Shown: in pieces, positions 11,916-18,079 of the stretch
How positions within the stretch are numbered: the stretch's first letter is position 1
How the letters are laid out: each line of letters opens with the position of its first letter
Assembly (NCBI GenBank): GCA_038217425.1
Contig: JBBQPM010000136.1
Coordinates: 1 to 18,093, forward strand
DNA from: JAIEPT01 sp038217425
Lineage (GTDB): Bacteria > Planctomycetota > Planctomycetia > Gemmatales > Gemmataceae
Reading direction: 5' to 3'
Length of the DNA: 18,093 bases
The notes under the pieces: model-generated
Told to the model about the DNA's origin: nothing
What the model saw: only the letters and a program-made list of their open reading frames with translations
The model's database searches: none
Position numbers and translations under genes: made by a program

Positions 11916-13604
11916 ATGGTGCGCGATCAGAGCGAACATCCCAGCGATGCCGTCATCCAGGCGTTTGGGCAGGGCCGAACGTCCCTGGCGGACTCGGCAC
12001 GGCTGGAGAAGCACTTCGCCAGTTGCGATCGCTGCGTCGAGAAGATGGGCCGCGTCGGCATGGACACGTACAGCGAGTTGATTCGCGCCGGCGCCGTCAC
12101 TTCCGCGCCCACGTCGGCGGACGTCAATCCCTTGCATGAGATGCCTCGGGAACTGCGCGAGCACGATCGCTATGCGATCCTGACGAAGCTCGGTTCGGGG
12201 GGCATGGGGGTCGTGTATCAGGCGACGCATCGCATCATGAAGCGATCGGTGGCGCTGAAGGTGATTCGGCCCGACCTGGTGGCGACGCCGCTCGCCGTCA
12301 GCCGATTTCGTCGCGAGGTGCAGGCGGCGGCCCGGCTTTCCCATCCGCATATCGTGACTGCGTACGACGCGGAAGAAGTTCGCGGCGTTCACTTTCTCGT
12401 CATGGAGTTCGTGGACGGCTGGAACCTCGAGCGCTGGGTGCGCGAGCGCGGTCCGCTGCCGACGCCGCAAGCGTGTCGCCTGGCCCAGCAGGCGGCGCTG
12501 GGGCTTCATCACGCGCACACGCAGCAGATGATTCACCGCGACGTCAAGCCTGCCAATCTCATGCTCACTCGGGAAGGCTCGGTCAAGATTCTCGACTTCG
12601 GTCTGGCATGCTGGACCGCCCCGGACGAGGGACCCGCCGGCTCGATCACGCAATCCGGGGCTCGGCTCGGGACCGTCGCATACGCCGCTCCGGAGCAATT
12701 TCCGGCGACCGATCGAGTCGATGCACGGGCGGATCAGTACGGCCTCGGCGCCACGCTCTACTTCCTGCTGACGGGGCAGGCGCCCACGGCCGATTCGCTC
12801 GTGTTCTCGGCCAACGTTCCGCCGCAAGTCGCCGCGATCGTCCGGCGCATGATGGCCGTCGCGCCGGCGGATCGCTTTGCGTCGCTCAAGGAAGTCGCGG
12901 TCGCTCTGGAACCGTGGTGCGAACCGCCGGCCAAGAAGGTTCACTTACGTAGAAGTCTGCTGATCGCGACGGCTGCGTTCGCGCTGCTGGCGCTGGGCGC
13001 ATTCCTCTGGATGAAGCGCAGTCCCGCGGAGGATCCTCCGCCGACCTCCGCTCGGCTCCCTGTGCTGTTCCTGCTCCCCTCGCGCGGACTGTGGTACGAA
13101 GACTACGATCCAGCTCGCAAGGCGCTCGAAGCAGCGGGGCACAAGGTGATCGTCGCTACCCCCGGCGGAAAACCCGCGTCGCTGGACAAATCGAGCATGC
13201 TCGGCAAGCCTCAGCGCCCCTCGTCAGTGGCCGCGGACATGGATTTGGCCAGCGTGGAGCCGCACCATTTCGACGCGATCGTCTGCGTCGGCTTCGATCA
13301 TTCGGAGTTCACTTCGGAGGGCGACGACGTCCTCTCCAGTCAGCAAGCGATGCGGCTCTTACGCCTGGCGGATCGCGCGGAGAAATGCATCGTCGGCATC
13401 TGTGCCGGGCAGCACGTCCTCGGCTCCGCAGGGTTGTTGCATGGGAAGAAAGCGGCCCGCGCGTCGGAGTACGTCGATCCCGCCGGCATGGGAGCGGCGC
13501 CGCAGCCCGACCGCAGCGTCGTGACCGACGGCCGAATTGTGACCGCCTCGACCCCTCAAGACTCCGCCGACGCCGCTCGAGCGTTGGTTCAGCAACTCAA
13601 GTAG
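11916..13604 (+). CDS. Transmembrane Ser/Thr protein kinase fused to a DJ-1/PfpI-like domain
   Basis: 562 residues. H33, C37 and C40 form an H-x3-C-x2-C motif like the zinc-binding anti-sigma fold. The kinase domain spans about 86-335: Gly loop GSGGMG, K115 in VALK, HRDVKPAN with D209, DFG with D227, then APEQF. One transmembrane helix follows (about 347-367, LLIATAAFALLALGAFLW). The outer part (about 380-560) resembles DJ-1/PfpI: LPVLFLLPSRG, the helix WYEDYDPARKALEAAGHKV, nucleophile elbow VGICAGQHVL with C496, and a late DGRIVTAST strand. The residue after the Cys is Ala, not the His typical of PfpI hydrolases, so it may sense rather than catalyse. The ATG at 11916 has GAGGAG 5 bases upstream. 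It is 55 bp after the sigma gene and 112 bp before a gene encoding a related PfpI-like domain, a likely operon. A PfpI-type sensor on this kinase class looks unusual. Confidence 0.92.
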   Translation: MVRDQSEHPSDAVIQAFGQGRTSLADSARLEKHFASCDRCVEKMGRVGMDTYSELIRAGAVTSAPTSADVNPLHEMPRELREHDRYAILTKLGSGGMGVVYQATHRIMKRSVALKVIRPDLVATPLAVSRFRREVQAAARLSHPHIVTAYDAEEVRGVHFLVMEFVDGWNLERWVRERGPLPTPQACRLAQQAALGLHHAHTQQMIHRDVKPANLMLTREGSVKILDFGLACWTAPDEGPAGSITQSGARLGTVAYAAPEQFPATDRVDARADQYGLGATLYFLLTGQAPTADSLVFSANVPPQVAAIVRRMMAVAPADRFASLKEVAVALEPWCEPPAKKVHLRRSLLIATAAFALLALGAFLWMKRSPAEDPPPTSARLPVLFLLPSRGLWYEDYDPARKALEAAGHKVIVATPGGKPASLDKSSMLGKPQRPSSVAADMDLASVEPHHFDAIVCVGFDHSEFTSEGDDVLSSQQAMRLLRLADRAEKCIVGICAGQHVLGSAGLLHGKKAARASEYVDPAGMGAAPQPDRSVVTDGRIVTASTPQDSADAARALVQQLK

Positions 13605-13663
13605 TTTCACAATTTCGAATTCGCGCGAAAGGTTCGCCCTGCGCGGTCCATGTCTGTTGTGTT

Positions 13664-13680
13664 CGGCGTCGCGAACGCCG
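13664..13680. other. Short hairpin in the spacer before the PfpI-RTX gene
   Basis: CGGCGT and ACGCCG form a 6-bp stem with a 5-base loop, followed by ATTCTT. It could be a weak transcription attenuator between the kinase gene and the PfpI-RTX gene, or chance. It is too short to call a terminator. Confidence 0.3.
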
Positions 13681-13716
13681 ATTCTTCCACACAAACTTAC
13701 CGCAAAAGGTGATCTC

Positions 13717-15345
13717 ATGAATCTCTGGAATCGTTGGTTTGGTTCGAAGCGCGCAACGTCCCGGCCCAGCCGACGGGCCTCGCTCGGTCTGGAAAGTCTG
13801 GAAGCCCGCGACGTGATGAGTGCGACGCCGCTCCCCGTGCTCTTGGTCATCGCAGACGGACAGGATTTCTACTACAAGGAATACGCCGACACGCGCAACG
13901 AGCTGATCAAGGCGGGCGTGGGCGTCGCGGTCGCTGCCACGACGACGAACGCATCCACGCCGCACCCCGACTCCGGACAGGTCGAGGCGGGCGTCTCGGG
14001 CGTCGTCACCCCCGACCTCGCGCTCGCCGACGTCGATGCCAGCGATTACTCCGCCATCGCCTTCGTCGGCGGTTGGGGCTCGTCGATGTACCAGTACGCG
14101 TACAACGATCCCAACGGCGACGGCGTTACCGATAACTTCTACTGGAACTCGGCCTACAACGGCGACGACGACCTGAACGACGGCGTCATCGCGCCGCAGA
14201 AAGTGATCGTCAACCAGCTGATCAACGACTTCCTCGATGCCGACAAGCCCGTCGCCGCCATCTGCCATGGCGTCACGGTACTCGCCTGGGCTCGGGTGGA
14301 CGGAACCAGTCCGATCGCAGGGAAGCAGGTCGCCGTACCCCTGACGGTCGCCACGCCCAATCAGAACTACGGCGGCGACGAACTCACCTACCCGAACTAC
14401 TCCGGACAGTTCGATCAGATCGTCGCCAACGGCGGCATCGCCAGCAACGTCAGCGGATCGCACGGGACGAATACTTCCTCCGCCGTCGACGACGTCGTCG
14501 TCGACGGGCGGATCATCACGGCCGAGAACTACGAATCGTCCGCCCATTTCGGCTTCGTGATCGCGCGGGAAGTGCTCGCCAATCTTCCAGACGAGCCGGC
14601 TGCCATGGTCGACGGCGAACTCCACCTGAACGGTACTGCCGCGGATGACGTGATCTATATCTGGAGCAACGCCGCCGCGAACAGCGTTTCCGCGTGGATG
14701 AACGGCGTCAACTACGGCCCCTTCGTCGTGGCGCCAGGGGGACGGGTCGTCGTCCACGGCGGCGACGGCAACGATCGCATCTTCGCCACCGATCTGCGTA
14801 TCGCAGCCAGCATCTTCGGCGAAGGCGGGCACGACCTCATCACCGGCGGCTCGGCGAACGATTCCATCGACGGCGGCGCGGGCGTCGACCGCATTTCGGG
14901 CGGGTTCGGCGACGACCTTCTCCTGGGCGGCGACGGCAACGACTTCCTGTATGGCCAAGAAGGCAACGACATCCTCCTCGGCGGCGCCGGAGACGACTAC
15001 CTCGAAGGGTTCGACGGACGCGATCTCCTCATCGGCGGCCTGGAATCCGACAACCTCCGCGGGCATGGCGGAGAAGATCTGCTGATCGGCGGCACGACCA
15101 GCTACGACAACGACGCGGCGACGCTTGCCGTCATTCGAGGGATCTGGGCGCAGCCGACTCCGACCGCTTCCCGCATCGATCAACTGGCGACCCCGACCGC
15201 CGGCATCCGCTTGCGAGCGGGCGACACGGTCCACGACGATTTCGCCAGCGACGTCCTCGTCGGCGGCGCCGACAATGACTGGCTCTTCACGCTGGCGAAC
15301 GATCTCGTCTACTCGCTGGAAGCCGGCGATCACGCGTCCGTCTAG
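13717..15345 (+). CDS. Surface/secreted PfpI-like protein with RTX calcium-binding repeats
   Basis: 542 residues from the ATG at 13717. This start is chosen because AAGGTGAT lies just upstream and the protein then opens with MNLWNRWFGSKR; an ATG 20 codons earlier has no comparable site. The N-terminus (basic stretch, then LGLESLEARDVMSA) matches the leader seen on many planctomycete surface proteins, without a classical hydrophobic signal peptide. Residues about 45-290 form a DJ-1/PfpI-like domain with LPVLLVIADG, YADTRNELIKAG, FVGGWGSS and nucleophile elbow AAICHGVTVL. C183 and H184 are the Cys-His pair of PfpI-type hydrolases. From residue 348 come about a dozen RTX nonapeptides (14758-15093), with one more near the C-terminus (VGGADNDWLF). 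They imply calcium-dependent folding outside the cytoplasm. It is related to the outer domain of the kinase gene just upstream. Proteolytic, amidase or glyoxalase activity are all possible. Confidence 0.88.
   Translation: MNLWNRWFGSKRATSRPSRRASLGLESLEARDVMSATPLPVLLVIADGQDFYYKEYADTRNELIKAGVGVAVAATTTNASTPHPDSGQVEAGVSGVVTPDLALADVDASDYSAIAFVGGWGSSMYQYAYNDPNGDGVTDNFYWNSAYNGDDDLNDGVIAPQKVIVNQLINDFLDADKPVAAICHGVTVLAWARVDGTSPIAGKQVAVPLTVATPNQNYGGDELTYPNYSGQFDQIVANGGIASNVSGSHGTNTSSAVDDVVVDGRIITAENYESSAHFGFVIAREVLANLPDEPAAMVDGELHLNGTAADDVIYIWSNAAANSVSAWMNGVNYGPFVVAPGGRVVVHGGDGNDRIFATDLRIAASIFGEGGHDLITGGSANDSIDGGAGVDRISGGFGDDLLLGGDGNDFLYGQEGNDILLGGAGDDYLEGFDGRDLLIGGLESDNLRGHGGEDLLIGGTTSYDNDAATLAVIRGIWAQPTPTASRIDQLATPTAGIRLRAGDTVHDDFASDVLVGGADNDWLFTLANDLVYSLEAGDHASV
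14758..15093 (+). repeat. RTX (haemolysin-type) calcium-binding nonapeptide repeats
   Basis: About twelve tandem nine-residue units of the form GGxGxDxLx are visible, for example GGDGNDRIF, GGAGVDRIS, GGFGDDLLL, GGDGNDFLY and GGAGDDYLE. Several copies are degenerate (GGSANDSID, GGLESDNLR). Such repeats form a parallel beta-roll that binds calcium once the protein is outside the cell. Confidence 0.93.
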
Positions 15346-15374
15346 ATCCGTAACAAGGTAACGCTCTTGCCACG

Positions 15375-15428
15375 CCGCGATCGCCAGGGAGCAGATTCAA
15401 GCCGCTCCCTGGCGGTCGCGGTTTCTTG
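15375..15428 (+). terminator. Strong intrinsic terminator after the PfpI-RTX gene
   Basis: The arms 15375-15392 and 15404-15421 form an 18-bp stem with a single T-G pair and an 11-base loop, followed by TTTCTT. It lies 30 bp after the stop codon of the PfpI-RTX gene and probably ends the sigma/kinase/PfpI transcript. Confidence 0.85.
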
Positions 15429-15456
15429 ATTCATCGGGGGCCGCGCGAGGTATAAT
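15426..15456 (+). promoter_or_regulatory. Possible sigma-70-type promoter for the truncated MPLRDHF gene
   Basis: A perfect TATAAT lies at 15451-15456, 26 bp before the ATG of the short gene remnant at 15482. TTGATT at 15426-15431 could be the -35 box, but the spacing is 19 bp and the box overlaps the preceding terminator tail. The -10 match is strong and the -35 is weak. Confidence 0.5.
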
Positions 15457-15481
15457 ACCGGAAATGCCCTGGAGGCTCGAC

Positions 15482-15520
15482 ATGCCGTTACGCGATCACT
15501 TCCGCTCACCCTTGATGTAA
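15482..15520 (+). pseudogene. 5' remnant of a planctomycete hypothetical gene (MPLRDHF...)
   Basis: An ATG with GGAGG 6 bases upstream encodes MPLRDHFRSPL before the frame runs into two more codons and a stop. I recall planctomycete hypothetical proteins that start with very similar residues (MPLRDHFRPPL); the family name is uncertain. Having its own ribosome binding site and a TATAAT upstream suggests this was the start of a real gene whose body is gone. The break coincides with the end of a second gene fragment on the opposite strand. Confidence 0.5.
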
Positions 15521-15569
15521 GCCAAACGCGAGTGTTGATTTGGTAGAGCAAAGGATAGCGGACGTTCAT
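15513..15569 (-). pseudogene. 5' remnant of an alpha-amylase-family gene
   Basis: Read on the minus strand, an ATG at 15569 encodes MNVRYPLLYQINTRVWLTS. From memory, (Y)PLLYQINTRVWL is the N-terminal signature of a family of bacterial alpha-amylase-like glycosidases (GH13). A GGAG lies 8 bases before this ATG on the minus strand. After about 19 codons the similarity ends where the plus-strand MPLRDHF remnant begins, so only the first strand of the enzyme remains. The frame stays open beyond by chance. Confidence 0.5.
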
Positions 15570-15642
15570 GGTCGGACTCCGTCATTTCAAGGAATCGTTT
15601 TAAGCAATTCTCTCCTCGTGTTTCAGGTTTCTGCTGATAGTC

Positions 15643-15667
15643 TGTGGTGCGCCCCTGAGGCTGGACC
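15643..15667 (+). repeat. IS3-family left terminal inverted repeat
   Basis: It begins TGTGGTGCGCCCCTGAGG and continues to CTGGACC. Compared with the right end it matches at 19 of 25 positions, differing at two positions after TGT and at a cluster around GAGG. Confidence 0.8.
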
Positions 15668-15707
15668 AGAACGATAATGAATCCTGGACCACCCAAGGGG
15701 AGATTTC

Positions 15708-15800
15708 ATGTCACGCCAACGTCGTTCCTTCTCGGCCGAACTCAAAGCTCGAGCCGTGCTGGACGTTCTCACCGGTTCGCATTCGGCCGCCGAGGTCTGA
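15708..15800 (+). pseudogene. orfA fragment of the IS3-family transposase
   Basis: 30 codons starting MSRQRRSFSAELKARAVLDV and ending LTGSHSAAEV before a TGA. This is the N-terminal helix-turn-helix region of IS3-family OrfA proteins. An AAGGGGAG motif lies 7 bases before the ATG. The stop arises at the deletion junction, where the sequence passes directly into the end of orfB in another frame. Confidence 0.8.
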
Positions 15801-15802
15801 GC

Positions 15803-16053
15803 ATGGCGGCCGTCGGCGAACCGCGCGAGAACGGCTCGCCGAACGCCTGGCCCGCACGATCAAGGAAGAGGAGGTCGATCTCTCCGACTACCGCGACTTC
15901 GACGACGCACGCCGCAACCTCGGCCGATTCTTGGACGACGTCTACAATCGCAAACGCATCCACTCCAAGCTCGGCTATCTCACCCCTCGCGAGTTCGAGC
16001 AGCGCTGGCAGGCCAGCCAGCGCGACGCTGCCAACCCGGAGAAGCCAACCTGA
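15803..16053 (+). pseudogene. orfB C-terminal fragment of the IS3-family transposase, frameshifted
   Basis: The sequence encodes MAAVGEPRENG in one frame, then AERLARTIKEEEVDLSDY and onward to KRIHSKLGYLTPREFEQRW in the frame one base over, ending at TGA 16051-16053. The expected aromatic codon after ENG reads T-C-GCC, so a single missing base near 15836 explains the shift. The catalytic Glu region of the DDE/rve domain (TIKEEEVDL) is kept, but the two upstream Asp residues are lost with the deleted middle. Confidence 0.85.
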
Positions 16054-16072
16054 CGACGCCTTCCGAATCAAA

Positions 16073-16135
16073 GCTTTTCCCCTCCCTGCTCTCGGCCAAC
16101 GAACGAGCTGGGTCGAGAGCGGGGAGGGGAAAAGC
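16073..16135. repeat. 22-bp-stem palindrome between orfB and the right IS end
   Basis: The arms 16073-16094 and 16114-16135 pair over 22 positions with one T-G pair, around a 19-base loop. Each arm runs from GCTTTTCCCC at the outer side to CTCG at the inner side. The A/T tracts are inside the stem with T on the 5' side, the reverse of an intrinsic terminator. It looks like a dispersed palindromic element or a cruciform rather than a terminator. Confidence 0.75.
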
Positions 16136-16201
16136 GAACCCGCCAACCAACGTATCCAGCCATCCGGACTCTTACTTATTCATTAAAGTCCGCCAAAAAT
16201 C

Positions 16202-16226
16202 GGTCCAGTTTTAGGGGCGCATTACA
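16202..16226 (-). repeat. IS3-family right terminal inverted repeat
   Basis: Its complement begins TGTAATGCGCCCCTAAAA and continues to CTGGACC, in register with the left end over 25 positions. It lies about 150 bp after the orfB stop, longer than usual for a compact IS, because the palindrome is in between. Confidence 0.8.
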
Positions 16227-16693
16227 CCGCGTGAGCCGCGACGCGAATGCGGGTATATTTCCGTTGTGAGCTGCCTGAACTTCTTTCGGTTCGAGCAATT
16301 GGAGATCTGCGCTATAAAACTCCGCCGCGAAGTCGGCGTACGCGGGTCATTACTTTGATGCCATCCGGGATAGTTTCCTCGATGAATGAACGAATTCCGC
16401 GGCGCCAGACCATCACCCATCGTGTGAACTTCCGGGCGATTTCCAGATTTACCAGATGTATGTGATGTGCCGAATTGATCGATTGCGTGGAATGGGGCAT
16501 GTCCATCTCGTCAGGAAATCCACTTGCGGTCCCATTGATACTGGATATTGGGCTGGATTTTTGAGATCCTGAATTAATAGCGGTCGCCCGGTTCCGCGCC
16601 CGGCTGATTACAGTCATGAAACGAACCGATTGGTGCGGCGACACAGTCGCGAGCGGCGATTTGATATGTGACGCACGTTTCCTTGAGTCGCTA
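16227..16693. other. Intergenic stretch with no convincing gene
   Basis: About 470 bp of visibly lower GC than the left part of the window. No recognisable protein, RNA gene or strong promoter was found. On the minus strand a 110-codon open frame runs 16644-16312. It has no recognisable domain and no clear ribosome binding site. It contains a basic C-terminal segment, and I would not call it a gene without homologues. A small CGCCG/CGGCG hairpin sits near 16322-16337. Confidence 0.5.
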
Positions 16694-17977
16694 ATGAAAA
16701 AAATTGGGCTCGCACTTTCCGGCGGCGGATTTCGCGCGACCTTGTATCATCTCGGTCTGGTCCGCTTCTTGCGCGACGCAGGCATTCTTCAGCAGATCAC
16801 GCACATCACTTCGGTCTCTGGCGGCAGCATCATGGCCGCACACCTGGTGCTCAATTGGGACCAGTACACCGGTTCGCCCAAGGAATTCGACGAAGCGGCA
16901 TCGCGATTGATCGAATTCACCCGTTTGGACGTCCGCAACCGTATCTTAAGGCGTTTTCCTCTGGGACTTTTATTGCGTTGGCCGAGACGGTTGCTGGGAT
17001 TGTCGAATAGACTGTTGACGCGAACTGGATTACTTGAAAGCCAGTACGAAAAGTCACTTTACGGCGATAAGAGTTTGTTTGAGTTGCCGGAACGGCCGCA
17101 GTTGCATCTTCTCACCACCAACCTCAGCGAGGGATGCCTTTGCTCGTTCAATCGCGATGGGCTGTGGAAAATGGAGGTTAAAGCAGCGCGTTCGCAGATC
17201 GAACGCGTTCGCGTCGGTTTGATGACCGTGTCGATGGCCGTGACCGCGTCGTCCGCGTTTCCTGGGTTCTTTCCGCCGTTGGAATTGACGGGTCGCGACG
17301 TCGGCGCCCGCGGCGGCGAATTCGGACAGCAGGCGTACACGGACGGAGGCGTCTTCGACAACCTCGGCGTCCGAATGTTCCGTTGGCTGACACCGCTATT
17401 GACCGGGGAAAATGCACTTGATGGCGTCATGGTCAGTGACGTCGGCAAGCGAATTGTCGTTCAGGGCGCTCAGCGCGGCGGATTGATTCGGGCCGCCTTG
17501 CGTTCTAGCGACATCCTCATGGACCGCGTTTGGCAACTTGAAAGCGAGAACTTTCAGGACACTTTCGGCTTCGTCTTCGCGCGCATCACCGACGTCGTCG
17601 GCCCGCACCAAGATTCCACCGCCTTGCATCCGGAGTTGCAACGACAGGTGGCGAATATTCGTACCGACCTCGATGCCTTTTCGTTACTGGAAATCAGCAC
17701 CCTCATACGCCACGGTTATTGCATCGGCCGGCAGGCATGCCGGTCGAGAGCAGACTTGTTCGGCTCCGAGTTGCCGAACAATCCCCCATGGGACCCCGTT
17801 TCTCCTGCGAGTATTGCCCACGGCGCCTCAGCCGATTCGCGAACCGATGGCGCGCAGCAGGAGACGACTCCTACTACGATCCAGGCGCGACAACTGCAAA
17901 GTTCGGCCTCGCGCCGGATCTGGGGAAATTTGTTGGATTTCCGGGACTGGGCCGAATGGCATCAAGTTAAGCCGTAA
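16694..17977 (+). CDS. Patatin-like phospholipase
   Basis: 427 residues from the ATG at 16694. This start is preferred because the family begins right at the oxyanion strand; an ATG 26 codons upstream adds an unlikely leader. The oxyanion motif is SGGGFRA (G10-G12). The nucleophile is S42 in SVSGGS, with Ser in place of the first Gly of GxSxG, as in some bacterial members. The dyad Asp is D217 in YTDGGVFDN. A Leu/Arg-rich amphipathic stretch (about 85-110) could touch membranes. Patatins hydrolyse acyl esters of phospholipids or other lipids. No signal peptide is seen, so it is probably cytoplasmic or delivered by a dedicated system. It stands alone on the strand, flanked by IS debris to the left and a possible new IS or gene to the right. 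Its base composition is more A/T-rich than its neighbours, which fits recent acquisition. The C-terminal 60 residues are low in recognisable motifs. Confidence 0.88.
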   Translation: MKKIGLALSGGGFRATLYHLGLVRFLRDAGILQQITHITSVSGGSIMAAHLVLNWDQYTGSPKEFDEAASRLIEFTRLDVRNRILRRFPLGLLLRWPRRLLGLSNRLLTRTGLLESQYEKSLYGDKSLFELPERPQLHLLTTNLSEGCLCSFNRDGLWKMEVKAARSQIERVRVGLMTVSMAVTASSAFPGFFPPLELTGRDVGARGGEFGQQAYTDGGVFDNLGVRMFRWLTPLLTGENALDGVMVSDVGKRIVVQGAQRGGLIRAALRSSDILMDRVWQLESENFQDTFGFVFARITDVVGPHQDSTALHPELQRQVANIRTDLDAFSLLEISTLIRHGYCIGRQACRSRADLFGSELPNNPPWDPVSPASIAHGASADSRTDGAQQETTPTTIQARQLQSSASRRIWGNLLDFRDWAEWHQVKP

Positions 17978-18026
17978 GCCGTTGCCTTTTCTAGCTTTTG
18001 AGTTTGATTGCAGTTGAGGAAAATCC

Positions 18027-18075
18027 GGCCTCCTGTCAGAATACGGGTGCTTACTACCTCTTCCGACAGGAGGCC
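18027..18075 (+). promoter_or_regulatory. Hairpin that sequesters the ribosome binding site of the next gene
   Basis: GGCCTCCTGTC (18027-18037) and GACAGGAGGCC (18065-18075) are perfect 11-bp complements. The 3' arm contains AGGAGG (18068-18073), the Shine-Dalgarno for the ATG at 18080. In mRNA the stem would hide the site. Such arrangements limit translation of transposase genes from read-through transcripts in several IS families, so this may be the left part of an insertion sequence. This could also be an ordinary translational switch. Confidence 0.6.
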
Positions 18076-18079
18076 AAGG

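Larger units (their letters stand above)
15643..16226 (+). mobile_element. Internally deleted IS3-family insertion sequence
   Basis: The element is 584 bp, under half the usual IS3-family length. It has recognisable ends: the left end 15643-15667 and the complement of the right end 16202-16226 share TGT, TGCGCCCCT and CTGGACC in register. Inside are the first 30 codons of an orfA-type HTH protein joined directly to the last part of an orfB-type DDE integrase. The middle, including two of the three catalytic residues, is missing. No target-site duplication is evident: the flanking triplets are GTC and CCG. It cannot transpose on its own, but its ends might be used by a full-length relative. 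Confidence 0.85.

Noticed and set aside
11712..12944. 410-codon open frame on the minus strand opposite the kinase domain
   Set aside because: The plus strand encodes every kinase motif in order. The antisense product is Arg-rich with no recognisable domain.
14758..15093. Tandem GGC/GAC-rich DNA considered as a CRISPR-like or minisatellite array
   Set aside because: The periodicity is 27 bp in frame and encodes RTX nonapeptides inside a good coding sequence. There are no spacers.
13597..15333. 578-codon open frame on the minus strand opposite the PfpI-RTX gene
   Set aside because: The plus-strand frame has PfpI and RTX motifs and a good ribosome binding site. The antisense product is a Val/Asp-rich low-complexity shadow with no domain.
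15349..15362. 14-base match to the conserved 16S rRNA 3' region (CGTAACAAGGTAAC)
   Set aside because: The flanking bases do not match rRNA on either side and it sits directly after a stop codon. It is treated as chance, not an rRNA fragment.
16312..16644. 110-codon minus-strand frame before the patatin gene
   Set aside because: No domain, no convincing ribosome binding site and no partner gene. It was kept only as a note in the intergenic entry.
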